Shown: positions 52,510-61,571 of the stretch, piece by piece
How positions within the stretch are numbered: position 1 is the first letter of the stretch
Layout: every line of letters begins with the position of its first letter
Origin: Nocardiopsis alba DSM 43377
Lineage (GTDB): Bacteria > Actinomycetota > Actinomycetes > Streptosporangiales > Streptosporangiaceae
NCBI RefSeq assembly: GCF_000341225.1
Contig: NZ_ANAC01000024.1
Span: 1 to 64,000 of the forward strand
Reading direction: 5' to 3'
Length of the DNA: 64,000 bases
Notes under the pieces: model-generated
The model's database searches: none
The model's input: only the letters and a program-made list of their open reading frames with translations
Told to the model about the DNA's origin: nothing
Program-made: the position numbers and the translations under genes

Positions 52510-53183
52510 GAGCCGGGGCGGATCAGGCCGCTCTCGTAGGCGACCACGACGAGCCCCACACGGTCCCTGACCCCCAGCTTGGTGAGCAACCGCCCCACAT
52601 GGGTGCGGGCGGTCGCGGGGCTCAGATGCAGCTCGGCGCCGATCTCCTGGTTGGTCATCCCCCGGCCGACCAGGGCCAGGACCTCGCGTTCCCGATCGGT
52701 GATCCCCTCCAGTCGCCGGTCCGCCCCCGGTGACGGCTCCACCTCCACCAGCCGTTCGACGACCCTGCGGGTGACCCCGGGCGAGAGGAGGGCCTCCCCC
52801 GCGGCGACCGTGCGGACCGCCTCCCTGAGCTCTCCGGGACCCGCGTCCTTGAGCAGGAAACCGGCGGCCCCCGAACGCAGCGCCCCGAACACGTTGTCGT
52901 CCTCACCGAAGGTGGTCAGCACGACCACCCGGGTGTCGACGTGTCGGCGACCCGACACATCGGTACGTCGGCGTTCCAGCTCCCTCAGGACGTCCAACCC
53001 GTCCAGGACCGGCATTTGCAGGTCCAGCAACAGGACGTCGGGACGGAAGCGGTCGAGCTCCACGAGGGCCGCGCGGCCGTCGGACGCCTCCGCCACCACC
53101 TCGATGTCCCCGTCCCGTTCCACCAGGGCCCGCACACCGGCGCGGACCAGAGGCTGATCGTCGGCCAACAGCACCCGGATCAC
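52506..53183 (-). CDS. NarL-family response regulator
   Basis: 225 residues. Receiver domain with phosphoacceptor Asp54 (VLLLDLQMPVLDG), acidic pair Asp8/Asp9 (LLADDQ) and the switch VVVLTTFGEDDN; C-terminal LuxR-type HTH TDREREVLALVGRGMTNQEI with a SPATARTHVGRLLTKLG recognition helix. GTG 53183 overlaps the kinase stop (GTGA). Long in-frame extension upstream belongs to the kinase region and is not coding. Confidence 0.92.
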   Translation of the reverse strand: MIRVLLADDQPLVRAGVRALVERDGDIEVVAEASDGRAALVELDRFRPDVLLLDLQMPVLDGLDVLRELERRRTDVSGRRHVDTRVVVLTTFGEDDNVFGALRSGAAGFLLKDAGPGELREAVRTVAAGEALLSPGVTRRVVERLVEVEPSPGADRRLEGITDREREVLALVGRGMTNQEIGAELHLSPATARTHVGRLLTKLGVRDRVGLVVVAYESGLIRPGS

Positions 53184-54343
53184 GCCCCACCTCCGATAGG
53201 GAGCCTCGCCCGTACCCGGAACCCGCCGGCCGGATCGGGGCCGACCTCCAGCGTCCCCTCCGCCATACGCACCCTCTCCCGCATACCCGTCAACCCGCTG
53301 CCCTCTCGTACCGGTGTCCGCACGGATCCTCCGTCGTCGGTGATCGTGACGGTGAGTCCGTCCCCGTCCCGTGCCATCAGGACCCGGGCGTGACGGGCCC
53401 CCGCGTGCCGGAGCGTGTTGGTGAGCGCCTCCTGGACCACCCGGTAGGCGACCGCGTCGACCAGCCCCGGCAGCCCCTCCCCCGGGGAACCGGACACCTC
53501 CACCCGGACCCCGGCGTCCCGGACCGAGGAGGCCAACGCCTCCAGGTGGGCCAGGCCGGCCACCGGCTCGACCTCTCCCCCGGGATCGCGTAGGGCCCGC
53601 ACCGTGGCCCGCAGGTCCCGCAGCCCCTCTCTGGCGGCCCGGGAGACGTGATCCAGCTCCGCCCTCGCCACCGACGGATCCTCCACGCCCTCCTCCAACG
53701 CCTCCGAGGCGACCGCCGAATGCAACGAGACCACCGACAGATGGTGGCCGACCGCGTCGTGCAGATCCCTGGCGATCCGGGTGCGTTCGCGCGCCGTCCG
53801 TTCGGCGGCCTCCGCCTCCCGCGCCTGGGCGTCCAGCACGGCGATGCGCCGCCGTTGCCGCGCGCCCTCGCGCCGTTGTCGCGTTCCGTCCCCCAGCGCG
53901 ATCGCGGCGCCCATGATCGCGACGGTGGACGCCAGTTCGTAGCCGAGGAGATAGGCGGGATCCTGTCCCTCCCCCAGCCTGATGAGGGTGGAGAGCGACA
54001 GGAGCGCCGTCGCCCCTCCGACCGCCCACCGGGTGTGCCCGGCCTCCGCCGCCGAGTACAACGCCCCGGCCAGGGGGACCGCGAGGCCGATCGTGGGCAG
54101 GTCGATCACGTAGTTGGCGACGACCAGGACACAGGTGGCCGCCAGGACGAAGAGCGGCCGACGGCGTCGGACGAGCATGAGGGCGCCGAGGACCACCGCC
54201 AGCCCGTATCCGAGCGGCTGGTTCCCCCTCCCGCTGACATCCGCGCCGACCGCGATCGCCACCACGGCGAAGACCGCGAAACCGAACAGCAGGTCGACGA
54301 CGAGGGCGTGGCGGGTGGACTGCTCCGGCGGCGGCTCCGTCAT
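53180..54343 (-). CDS. sensor histidine kinase (HisKA_3)
   Basis: 387 residues. Five predicted membrane helices in the first 150 residues without a large external sensor, then a coiled coil of charged residues, HisKA_3 with His195 (ARDLHDAVGHHLS), the ATPase N box EALTNTLRHA and the G box DDGGSV...GSGLTGMRERV. Partner of the overlapping NarL-type regulator. It sits between sigM and trxB, not seen there in Streptomyces coelicolor as I recall, so it may be an insertion. Signal unknown. Confidence 0.92.
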   Translation of the reverse strand: MTEPPPEQSTRHALVVDLLFGFAVFAVVAIAVGADVSGRGNQPLGYGLAVVLGALMLVRRRRPLFVLAATCVLVVANYVIDLPTIGLAVPLAGALYSAAEAGHTRWAVGGATALLSLSTLIRLGEGQDPAYLLGYELASTVAIMGAAIALGDGTRQRREGARQRRRIAVLDAQAREAEAAERTARERTRIARDLHDAVGHHLSVVSLHSAVASEALEEGVEDPSVARAELDHVSRAAREGLRDLRATVRALRDPGGEVEPVAGLAHLEALASSVRDAGVRVEVSGSPGEGLPGLVDAVAYRVVQEALTNTLRHAGARHARVLMARDGDGLTVTITDDGGSVRTPVREGSGLTGMRERVRMAEGTLEVGPDPAGGFRVRARLPIGGGA

Positions 54344-54517
54344 GCGCCGATTCTACGAAGCGGGGGTGTCCGCTCCACCGGCCTTCGAGCGCGCGTCGGT
54401 ACGCGTTCGGACGTAATGGTGAGCGCCCGGGATCCGACGCCGACGTCGAGACCGCGACCTAGCGTCGTCGACATCGAACCGATCGCGTCGTCACGACGCC
54501 CGTCCCGGGAGGTAGCC

Positions 54518-54955
54518 GTGGGAGAACGGACACCGTCCACTTCGCGAGGCCCGTGGTCCGAGATCCCCTGGCCGCTCGTGCTGGGGCTCGGAGCCTTGGC
54601 GCTGATCCGTCCTTTGCTGAACGTCACGGGGATCGCCGACGCGCTCTCCCCCGGCCCGACCATCCCCGTGGTGACGACCGTGGTGATCACCGCGGTATGG
54701 GTGACCGCGGTGGTGGTGGCCCGGGTCCCCCGCCCCCTTCTCACCCTCGTCCACGCCGGGCTGGCCTACGGGGTGTTCGCCGTCGTGTCGAGCGCCATAC
54801 TGTCACCGCTCCTCCAAGGGGAGCTCCAAGGGCCGCTCACCCACCCCTTCGCGCCGGTCTCGGTCCTGGCCGTGAACGCCCTCTGGGGCGCCCTTGCCGG
54901 GCTGCTCGCCCTGGTGGCGCGCGCGGCGCTCGACCGCGGTGCCCACCACCCCTGA
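54518..54955 (+). CDS. hypothetical multi-pass membrane protein
   Basis: 145 residues with four predicted helices: [56 protein letters not shown] and [23 protein letters not shown] 54518 has GGGAGG five bases upstream, better than the ATG at 54416. Divergent from the kinase gene and probably served by the same intergenic region, so a target of the two-component system is possible. No family recognised. Confidence 0.7.
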   Translation: MGERTPSTSRGPWSEIPWPLVLGLGALALIRPLLNVTGIADALSPGPTIPVVTTVVITAVWVTAVVVARVPRPLLTLVHAGLAYGVFAVVSSAILSPLLQGELQGPLTHPFAPVSVLAVNALWGALAGLLALVARAALDRGAHHP

Positions 54956-54997
54956 GGGGTATACCCCTCCTGGGTAAGCCGCGGGGATGTCGGACCG

Positions 54998-55023
54998 GGA
55001 ATGCGGGGCCTCTACCATCGGTT
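54998..55023 (+). promoter_or_regulatory. SigR-type promoter of trxBA
   Basis: GGAAT (54998-55002), 18 bases, then GTT (55021-55023): exactly the thiol-oxidative-stress SigR consensus of Streptomyces, about 70 bases before trxB. Confidence 0.8.
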
Positions 55024-55092
55024 GTGCTAACCATCTTTCCCCTCCGGTCACGCCACCGTGGCCAGGGCAACGACTGTGAAGGGCCTACGAGC

Positions 55093-56025
55093 GTGAGTGA
55101 CGTCCGTAATGTGATCATCATCGGTTCCGGTCCGGCGGGTTACACCGCCGCCGTGTACGCCGCGCGCGCAGAACTGCGCCCCCTGGTCTTCGAAGGGTCC
55201 ATCACCGCCGGCGGCGCTCTGATGAACACCACCGAGGTGGAGAACTTCCCCGGCTTCCCCGACGCGATCATGGGCCCCGACCTCATGGACAGCATGCGCA
55301 AGCAGGCCGAGCGCTTCGGTGCCGAGCTCGTCCCCGAGGACGTCACCTCGGTGGACCTGACCAAGCCGGTCAAGGAGGTCACCGCGGGCGACGAGACCTT
55401 CCTCGCGCACACCGTCATCCTGGCCACCGGTTCGGGCTACCGCGAGCTGGGCGTGCCCGGCGAGAAGGAGCTCTCCGGCCGCGGCACCTCCTGGTGCGCC
55501 ACCTGTGACGGTTTCTTCTTCCGTGACCAGGACATCGCGGTCGTCGGCGGCGGCGACACCGCGATGGAGGAGGCCCTCTTCCTCACCCGCTTCGCCAAGT
55601 CCGTGACGGTCATCCACCGCCGTGACGAGCTGCGCGCCAGCAAGATCATGGCCGACCGTGCCTTCGCCAACGACAAGATCTCCTTCCTCTGGGACACCGA
55701 GGTCACCGAGGTCCTGGGCGAGGACCGCGTCAGCGGCCTGAAGCTGCGCAACACCCGTACCGGCGAGGGCGACACCCTGGACGTCACCGGGCTGTTCGTC
55801 GCGATCGGCCACGACCCGCGCGTGGAGCTCTTCAAGGACCAGATCGACCTCGACGAGGAGGGCTACGTCCAGGTGGAGTTCCCGTCCACCCGTACCAACC
55901 TCGAAGGCGTCTTCGCCGCCGGCGACGTGGTCGACCACCAGTACCGTCAGGCGATCACCGCCGCGGGCACCGGCTGCTCGGCCGCCCTGGACGCCGAGCG
56001 CTTCCTCGCCGAGCACGGCAACTGA
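55093..56025 (+). CDS. trxB: thioredoxin reductase
   Basis: 310 residues; NADPH-FAD enzyme that reduces thioredoxin. FAD motif [13 protein letters not shown] at the start, redox-active CATC (Cys135, Cys138) in [18 protein letters not shown] motif [12 protein letters not shown] and C-terminal [23 protein letters not shown] 55093. Operon with trxA 45 bases downstream, under the SigR-type promoter. Confidence 0.96.
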   Translation: MSDVRNVIIIGSGPAGYTAAVYAARAELRPLVFEGSITAGGALMNTTEVENFPGFPDAIMGPDLMDSMRKQAERFGAELVPEDVTSVDLTKPVKEVTAGDETFLAHTVILATGSGYRELGVPGEKELSGRGTSWCATCDGFFFRDQDIAVVGGGDTAMEEALFLTRFAKSVTVIHRRDELRASKIMADRAFANDKISFLWDTEVTEVLGEDRVSGLKLRNTRTGEGDTLDVTGLFVAIGHDPRVELFKDQIDLDEEGYVQVEFPSTRTNLEGVFAAGDVVDHQYRQAITAAGTGCSAALDAERFLAEHGN

Positions 56026-56070
56026 CCCCCACCTCCCACCCTTTTCCGTCGATCCAAGGAGAACCGAGCA

Positions 56071-56394
56071 GTGTCGACCGTCAAGACCGTCACCGATGCC
56101 GACTTCAAGGAAGAGGTCCTCTCCAGCGACCTTCCGGTCCTGGTGGACTTCTGGGCCGACTGGTGCGGCCCCTGCAAGCAGATGGCCCCGGTTCTGGACA
56201 AGCTGGCCGAGGAGCACGGCGCCAAGCTCAAGGTCGTCAAGCTCAACACCGACCAGAACCCGCAGACGCCCCGTGAGTACAACGTCATGTCGCTGCCGAC
56301 CATGAACGTCTACAAGGACGGCCAGGTCGTCAAGCAGCTCATCGGCGCCAAGCCCAAGCGCGTCCTGGAGAAGGAGCTCGCCGAGTTCCTGTGA
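56071..56394 (+). CDS. trxA: thioredoxin
   Basis: 107 residues; DFWADWCGPCKQMAPVLD active site (Cys32, Cys35) and the conserved cis-Pro in SLPTMNVY. GTG 56071 with AAGGAGAA ahead. Electron carrier for ribonucleotide reductase, thiol peroxidases and others; reduced by the neighbouring TrxB. Confidence 0.97.
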   Translation: MSTVKTVTDADFKEEVLSSDLPVLVDFWADWCGPCKQMAPVLDKLAEEHGAKLKVVKLNTDQNPQTPREYNVMSLPTMNVYKDGQVVKQLIGAKPKRVLEKELAEFL

Positions 56395-56413
56395 CCGGGA
56401 GGCCGGAAGCACA

Positions 56414-56449
56414 CGAAGGGCCCGCGGGGATCACCCCGCGGGCCCTTCG
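56414..56449. terminator. terminator between trxA and parB
   Basis: Perfect 16-bp stem (56414-56429 with 56434-56449) around ATCA. Confidence 0.88.
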
Positions 56450-56465
56450 CCGTTCTCGGCCCGGA

Positions 56466-56481
56466 TGTTCCACGTGAAACA
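56466..56481. other. parS site 1
   Basis: TGTTCCACGTGAAACA, one mismatch from the palindromic parS consensus TGTTTCACGTGAAACA. Downstream of parB. Confidence 0.9.
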
Positions 56482-56496
56482 TCGAGCCTCGCGTCC

Positions 56497-57480
56497 TCAG
56501 TTCTCGATCTGGCGGATGATCCGTTCCAGGTCCTCGACCGTCGCGAACTCCACGACGATCTTGCCCTTGCGCCGGCCGATGTCCACCTTCACCGTGGTGT
56601 CGAGTCGGTCGCCGAACCGGGTCGCCCACTCCTCGACCTGAGGAGGATTCTCCATCCTCCCCGCCTGGACCCGGCGCGGCTTCTCCTCCTCCGGGATCTC
56701 CCGCAGGGAGACGATCTCCTCCAGGGAGCGCACCGACAGGCCCTCGTTGATCACCCGTTGGGCCAGGCGATCCTGAGCCTCGGGATCGTCGATCGACAGG
56801 AGTGCGCGTGCGTGTCCGGCGCTGAGCACACCGGCCGCGACCCTCGTCTGCACCTTCGGTGAAAGGTTGAGCAGACGCAGCATATTGGCGATGTAGGGAC
56901 GCGACTTACCGACCTGCTGGGCGAGCTCCGCCTGGGTCGTGCCGAAGTCGTCCAGCATCTGCTGGTAGGCGGCGGCCTCCTCCAACGGGTTGAGCTGCTG
57001 CCGATGGAGGTTCTCCAGGAGGGCCTCCCGGAGCAGTTCGTCGTCCTCCGTCTTACGGACGATCGCCGGGATCCGTTCGAGCGAGGCGAGCCTGCTCGCG
57101 CGGAACCGACGCTCGCCCATGATCAGCTCGTAGCGCGGCCGGTCGCCGCCCTCGACCTTGCGGACCACCACGGGCTGGAGCAGACCGACCTCGACGATCG
57201 ACTCCCGCAGTTCCTCCAAGGCCTCGTCGTCGAAGTGCGTCCTGGGTTGTCGGGGGTTGGGGACGATGTCGGAGAGGGCGATCTCCTCCAGGTAGGTGCC
57301 GTCCGGCAACTCCTTGGGGTCCTCGGTCTTCGGAGGCTCGGTCACCGGAGCCACCGGGGCCGCCGGGATCACCGCGGGGTTCACCGTCTCTCGAACACTC
57401 TCCCCCGGCGCGGGGACCGCCGGCCCCTGCGGGATGAGTGCCCCCAGTCCCTTGCCCAATCCGCGCCGCTGCTGACTCAC
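56497..57480 (-). CDS. parB: chromosome partitioning protein ParB
   Basis: 327 residues; binds parS, spreads as a CTP-dependent clamp and organises the origin. Domains in order: N-terminal basic tail (QQRRGLGKGLGALIPQG) that contacts ParA, a Pro-rich linker, the CTPase fold PNPRQPRTHFDDEALEELRE with GERRFRASR, the HTH TQAELAQQVGKSRPYIANML, and a C-terminal dimerisation helix. GTG 57480 with AAGGGA ahead. Transcribed with parA. Confidence 0.95.
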   Translation of the reverse strand: MSQQRRGLGKGLGALIPQGPAVPAPGESVRETVNPAVIPAAPVAPVTEPPKTEDPKELPDGTYLEEIALSDIVPNPRQPRTHFDDEALEELRESIVEVGLLQPVVVRKVEGGDRPRYELIMGERRFRASRLASLERIPAIVRKTEDDELLREALLENLHRQQLNPLEEAAAYQQMLDDFGTTQAELAQQVGKSRPYIANMLRLLNLSPKVQTRVAAGVLSAGHARALLSIDDPEAQDRLAQRVINEGLSVRSLEEIVSLREIPEEEKPRRVQAGRMENPPQVEEWATRFGDRLDTTVKVDIGRRKGKIVVEFATVEDLERIIRQIEN

Positions 57481-57532
57481 CGGCAATTCCCTTCACATTC
57501 CTAGCGTGCCGTCCGTCCGACCGGAGAACGGG

Positions 57533-57548
57533 TGTTCCACGTGAAACA
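57533..57548. other. parS site 2
   Basis: TGTTCCACGTGAAACA between parB and parA. Confidence 0.9.
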
Positions 57549-57555
57549 ATCGGCG

Positions 57556-58590
57556 TCAGCCGACACCGGGCCCCTCGGCCCGATGCGCGATCTCGCGCGC
57601 CGCTTCGAGGTAGGCCATCGCCCCGGTGGACATGGGGTCGTAGGTCATGACCGACTGGGCGTAGCTCGGCGCCTCGGAGACACGGACACTCCTCGGCACC
57701 TGGGTTCTCAGGACCAGGTCGCCGAAGTGGGAACGCACCTCGTCGGCCACCTGCTGGGAGAGCCGGGTCCGCGCGTCGTACATCGTCAGCAGGATCGTGC
57801 TGACCGAGAGCCCCGTGTTCAGGTGGGACTTGACCAGCTCCACGTTGCGCAGCAGCTGCCCCAGGCCCTCCAGCGCGTAGTACTCGCACTGGATCGGGAT
57901 CATGACCTCGTCGCACGCCACCATCGCGTTGACCGTCAGCAGGCCGAGCGAGGGCGGGCAGTCGATGAGGATGTAGTCGAGGTCGGAGGTGTCGTAGGCG
58001 CTGAAGGCCCTCTTGAGCCTGGCCTCTCGCGCAACGAGGGAGACCAGTTCGATCTCGGCGCCGGCCAGGTCGATCGTGGCGGGGGCGCACCACAGGTCGG
58101 GGATGTCCGGGACCGGCTTGGCCAGCTTCCGGATCTCTTCGTCCTCCACCAGACAGTGGTAGATGGACCGGGTCTGATCGTCGCGCTCCATACCGAGAGC
58201 GGTGGAGGCGTTCCCCTGCGGGTCGAGGTCGACCACGAGGACACGCTGGCCGTGCATGGCCAGGGCCGCGGCGATGTTGACCGTCGTGGTCGTCTTACCG
58301 ACGCCGCCCTTCTGGTTGGCGACGCTGATCACCCGGCAGGACCGGGGACGAGGCCAGATCTCCTCGCGTCCTCGGCCGGACATGGCCGAACGGGCCGCCT
58401 GGGCGAGGGGGGTTTCGGGAGCGCCACCGTGAGCCGCCCCCCATGTTTCACGTGAAACAGGGGACTGACCCACCGCTGGATCCGCCGGTGCTCCAGGGGA
58501 AACATCGAGCAGGTCTCCATAGGCGCCTACCGGTGTTTCACGTGAAACACCGGCGTTGTCGGCTGGGTTCTGGGACACGAATGAGTTCAC
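57556..58590 (-). CDS. parA: chromosome partitioning ATPase ParA (Soj)
   Basis: 344 residues; ATP-dependent DNA-binding partner of ParB. Deviant Walker A KGGVGKTT (Lys94, Lys99), DLDPQGNASTALG, and DYILIDCPPSLGLL. An unusual N-terminal extension of about 85 residues contains VSRET twice (15-19 and 45-49), each encoded by a parS site. GTG 58590 overlaps the rsmG stop by four bases (GTGA), supporting this start; a GTG four codons later is the alternative. Confidence 0.93.
   Translation of the reverse strand: MNSFVSQNPADNAGVSRETPVGAYGDLLDVSPGAPADPAVGQSPVSRETWGAAHGGAPETPLAQAARSAMSGRGREEIWPRPRSCRVISVANQKGGVGKTTTTVNIAAALAMHGQRVLVVDLDPQGNASTALGMERDDQTRSIYHCLVEDEEIRKLAKPVPDIPDLWCAPATIDLAGAEIELVSLVAREARLKRAFSAYDTSDLDYILIDCPPSLGLLTVNAMVACDEVMIPIQCEYYALEGLGQLLRNVELVKSHLNTGLSVSTILLTMYDARTRLSQQVADEVRSHFGDLVLRTQVPRSVRVSEAPSYAQSVMTYDPMSTGAMAYLEAAREIAHRAEGPGVG
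58444..58459. other. parS site 3 (inside parA)
   Basis: Perfect TGTTTCACGTGAAACA within parA; in the parA frame it encodes PVSRETW. Confidence 0.93.
58534..58549. other. parS site 4 (inside parA)
   Basis: Perfect TGTTTCACGTGAAACA near the start of parA; encodes GVSRETP. Confidence 0.93.
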
Positions 58591-59318
58591 CTCTTCCGTC
58601 CGCGTTTCTTCTTGCCGCCCCGTCTCTTCTTCTGGGAACCTCCGGATCGGGACGGACCACCGTCGGATGTCACCGTGACGCGAACGACCGTGGTAGCGGG
58701 ATCGACTTTACCCCGACCCACCCTGATCACATCGCACGCACTGGGCCGCAGTTTCGAAACGTCTTTCTCGGCCTCCGCGAGTTCGGCCTCCGCCTGCTCC
58801 CCCTTGAGGGCCAGCAGGCTGCCGTCCTTGCGCAACAGAGGTAGCGACCAACCGGCCAATCGGGAGAGCGGAGCCACCGCACGAGCCGTGACGAAGTCGG
58901 TGTGGAGCTCCCCGTGGGCCTCTTCCGCACGCCCTCGACGCACCGTCACGTTCTTCAGCCCCAGCAGTTCGACCGCCTCGTCGAGGAAGACGGTCCGTCG
59001 CAGCAGAGGCTCCAAGAGGGTCATCCGGATGTCGGGACGTACCAGGCCGAGCACCAGCCCGGGCAGGCCGGCACCCGATCCGACGTCCACCACCTCCGCG
59101 CCCTCCGGAAGCAACTCCTCGACGACGGCGCAGTTGATGAGGTGCCTCCCCCAGAGGCGGGGCACCTCCCGGGGGCCGATCAGCCCACGCCGCACACCAT
59201 CGTCGGCGAGAAGTTCGGCGTAGCGGATGGCCACGGGCAGGCTGTCGCCGAACACCGCCTCCGCCTGCGGGGGCGGTGCGGGGAGCGTAGCGCCGGTCTC
59301 CTCAGCGCCCGAGGTCAT
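58587..59318 (-). CDS. rsmG: 16S rRNA (guanine527-N7)-methyltransferase
   Basis: 243 residues; also called GidB. SAM motif VVDVGSGAGLPGLVLGL, then TLLEPLLRRTVFLDEA, and TARAVAPLSRLAGWSLPLLR; the C-terminus is a basic Lys/Arg-rich tail (KKRRGGKKKRGRKR). ATG 59318. Translationally coupled to parA. Confidence 0.95.
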   Translation of the reverse strand: MTSGAEETGATLPAPPPQAEAVFGDSLPVAIRYAELLADDGVRRGLIGPREVPRLWGRHLINCAVVEELLPEGAEVVDVGSGAGLPGLVLGLVRPDIRMTLLEPLLRRTVFLDEAVELLGLKNVTVRRGRAEEAHGELHTDFVTARAVAPLSRLAGWSLPLLRKDGSLLALKGEQAEAELAEAEKDVSKLRPSACDVIRVGRGKVDPATTVVRVTVTSDGGPSRSGGSQKKRRGGKKKRGRKR

Positions 59319-59558
59319 CGGTCACCACCTGTCGGAACTCGTCCATCGTCACTTCCATGAACCGTTGAGTCGTCATGTCGACCTGTCCATCGGTCGACGA
59401 CGAGCGGAGCGCACGGCGGATCACGGCAGTCCGCGCGCACAGAGACTCTCCCACCGAGGGATCGCGCGGTGCGCGGTTCAGGGTCGTCCTCACACTGCCG
59501 AGAGCGGGACGACACGAGGGAAGGGTCTCGGCTCGATCCTATGTGTGAGGCGCCCCCG

Positions 59559-59574
59559 GGTTTCACGTGAAACG
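59559..59574. other. parS site 5
   Basis: GGTTTCACGTGAAACG; the 14-base core GTTTCACGTGAAAC is perfect, both outer bases differ. Confidence 0.85.
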
Positions 59575-59611
59575 CCTCCCCGTACCGATCGAGCGCATAC
59601 GAAAGGGGCGG

Positions 59612-59627
59612 TGTTCCACGTGAAACA
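59612..59627. other. parS site 6
   Basis: TGTTCCACGTGAAACA, one mismatch from consensus, within 30 bases of jag's end. Confidence 0.9.
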
Positions 59628-59654
59628 CCGCCCCCGACGCTCGAAGAGCGGACG

Positions 59655-60143
59655 TCAGTCCGCCGGGTGGACCACCACGTAGCGGTTGGGCTCCTCGCCC
59701 TCCGACTCGCTGCGCAGGCCGGCCGCGGCGACCGCGTCGTGAACGACCTTGCGCTCGAAGGGGGTCATCGGCTCCAACTCGCGGGCCTCACCGGTCTCCT
59801 TGACCTTGTTCGCCGCTTCGGTCCCGGTCTGGAAGAGCACCTTGCGGCGCCCCTCCCGGTACCCGCCGATGTCCAGCATCAGACGGCTGCGCTCGCCCGT
59901 GGCGCGGTGGACCGCCAGCCGGGTCAGCTCCTGGAGGGCCTCCAGGACCTCGCCGTCCTCGCCGATGAGCTCGTCCAGGGTGGCACCGACGACGGAGACC
60001 ATCGCCCGGTCGCCCTCGACGTCCATGTCGATGTCGCCGTCGAAGTCCGCGATGTCGAGGAGACCCTCGATGTAGTCCGCGGCGATGTCACCCTCGTTCT
60101 CCAGGGCCTCGACGTCGATTCCGGCCTCAGGTGCCTCAGCCAC
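59655..60143 (-). CDS. jag: Jag/KhpB-type RNA-binding protein
   Basis: 162 residues from GTG 60143, which has GGTGGAG upstream; GTG 60179 would add 12 residues. The KH-like domain is DMDVEGDRAMVSVVGATLDE with GEDGEVLEALQELTRLAVHR; the R3H domain near the end is MTPFERKVVHDAVAAAGLRS. In Firmicutes it influences cell-wall synthesis through sRNA/mRNA binding. Always close to yidC. Confidence 0.92.
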   Translation of the reverse strand: MAEAPEAGIDVEALENEGDIAADYIEGLLDIADFDGDIDMDVEGDRAMVSVVGATLDELIGEDGEVLEALQELTRLAVHRATGERSRLMLDIGGYREGRRKVLFQTGTEAANKVKETGEARELEPMTPFERKVVHDAVAAAGLRSESEGEEPNRYVVVHPAD

Positions 60144-60289
60144 CGCTACTCCACCGCTCTCTTCCGCGCTACTTCCCACAGCGATCCCGTCTCCTCGTAT
60201 CCGTCAAGTCCCTGACCGCCGTACGCCTCAGGGGCATTGTCGCCTGCGCACTCGCAAGTCACCGCCGTCGACACGAAGCGGATTCGACC

Positions 60290-61228
60290 CTACTTGGACC
60301 CACCGCCGCGCTTGGAACGCGACTGCTTCTTCGGCTGCCTGCGTTCGATCTTAGGCTGTTCCTGCGGCTCCGGCGTGGTTTCGGAGCTCTTCTTGCGACC
60401 CAACATCCCCTTGGCCGGCCCCTTGGAGGGGGTGCCCTTGGCGGAGGCGTCGGACTCGCCCGGAAGCGGCTGGTTCCGATAGAGGAAGTGCTGCTGCACC
60501 ATCGTCCAGATGTTGGAGGTGACCCAGTAGACGAGGACACCGATCGGCATCATGAGACCGAAGAGCCCGAAGAGGGGCGCCATGTACATCATGATCTTCT
60601 GGGTCTGCATCATCGGGTTGTCAGGCTGCTGCGCCATGCTGCGCTTGATGCTCTGACGCATGGTCAGGAACGTCGTCGTTCCCATGACCACACACGCGAT
60701 CGCGATGACGATCTTCGCCATGATCGGGTCGGTGGCGCCCAGGGCCCGAAGCTCTTCGGGCGAGGTGTTGAACTGGGCCGCGATCGGAGCGTGGAAGATC
60801 AGCGCCTCACGCGCGCTGTCGGCCAACTCCTGGGTGAAGCCGAACTGCACCTTGCCCTCGGCGACGCTGCGCAGCACGCTGAACAGAGCGAAGAAGACCG
60901 GCATCTGGAGCAGCAGCGGGAGGCAACCCATGATCGGGTTGGTGCCGCTCTCCTGATAGAGCTTCATCGACTCCCGCTGGAGTCGCTCCTTGTCGTGCTT
61001 GTAGCGCTCCCGAAGCTTCATGATCTTCGGCTGCACTTCCTGCATCTTGCGCTGCGTGTTCATCTGCTTGACGAACAGCGGCACCATCAGCAGACGCATC
61101 AGGCAGGTCAGCAGCACGATGGACAGGCCCCACGCCCACCCGCTGTCGGGGTTCAGGCCAACGATGGTCAGACCCGAGTGGATCCAGACCAACACGTGGC
61201 CGATGATGTTGTAAAGCCAGTCCAGCAC
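60290..61228 (-). CDS. yidC: membrane protein insertase YidC
   Basis: 312 residues, Gram-positive-type YidC/Oxa1. Helix 1 MLDWLYNIIGHVLVWI; the conserved cytoplasmic loop KIMKLRERYKHDKERLQRES; GCLPLLLQMPVFFALFSVLR; and MPIGVLVYWVTSNIWTMVQQ at the end, followed by a long basic tail (KKSSETTPEPQEQPKIERRQ). GTG 61228 with GAGGAG upstream. Inserts and folds membrane proteins. Confidence 0.96.
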   Translation of the reverse strand: MLDWLYNIIGHVLVWIHSGLTIVGLNPDSGWAWGLSIVLLTCLMRLLMVPLFVKQMNTQRKMQEVQPKIMKLRERYKHDKERLQRESMKLYQESGTNPIMGCLPLLLQMPVFFALFSVLRSVAEGKVQFGFTQELADSAREALIFHAPIAAQFNTSPEELRALGATDPIMAKIVIAIACVVMGTTTFLTMRQSIKRSMAQQPDNPMMQTQKIMMYMAPLFGLFGLMMPIGVLVYWVTSNIWTMVQQHFLYRNQPLPGESDASAKGTPSKGPAKGMLGRKKSSETTPEPQEQPKIERRQPKKQSRSKRGGGSK

Positions 61229-61256
61229 CGGCCAACTCCTCGGTGATTCGGTTCAG

Positions 61257-61571
61257 CTACTGGTCCCCGGAAGCGGTGCCGGTGGACCCGGTTCCGCCCG
61301 TAGACTCCTCGGACTCCTCGTTCCGGCGCCCCCTGGGCGGCGGAACCGGATCAAGACCCCCCGGATGGAAGGGGTGGCAACGGGCGATGCGCCTGACGGC
61401 GAGCCACCACCCGTACAGCGCGCCGTGCACGCGGAGCGCCTCGACGGCGTACGCGCTGCACGAAGGATAGAAGCGGCAGACCGGGGGGAAGAGCGGGCTG
61501 ATGAAACGTTGGTAGCCGCGGATCGGCAAGATCAGCAACCGCGCGAACGCCGTCGGTCTGTGCTCGGTCAT
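61257..61571 (-). CDS. yidD: membrane protein insertion efficiency factor YidD
   Basis: 104 residues with the YidD core [57 protein letters not shown] (three Cys conserved). Aids YidC-dependent insertion at the inner face of the membrane. ATG 61571 overlaps the rnpA stop as ATGA. Confidence 0.95.
   Translation of the reverse strand: MTEHRPTAFARLLILPIRGYQRFISPLFPPVCRFYPSCSAYAVEALRVHGALYGWWLAVRRIARCHPFHPGGLDPVPPPRGRRNEESEESTGGTGSTGTASGDQ

Larger units (their letters stand above)
59319..59654. other. gap between jag and rsmG with two parS sites
   Basis: 336 bp with no supported gene; holds parS sites at 59559 and 59612 and probably the rsmG promoter. Confidence 0.6.

Noticed and set aside
53184-54029. 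N-terminal extension of the response regulator
   Set aside because: The in-frame extension is Gly/Arg-rich and lies antisense to nothing but inside the kinase gene on the same strand in another frame; the receiver domain starts at 53183.
59302-59566. Short frames between rsmG and jag
   Set aside because: They overlap parS sites and the start of rsmG, have no RBS and no family similarity.
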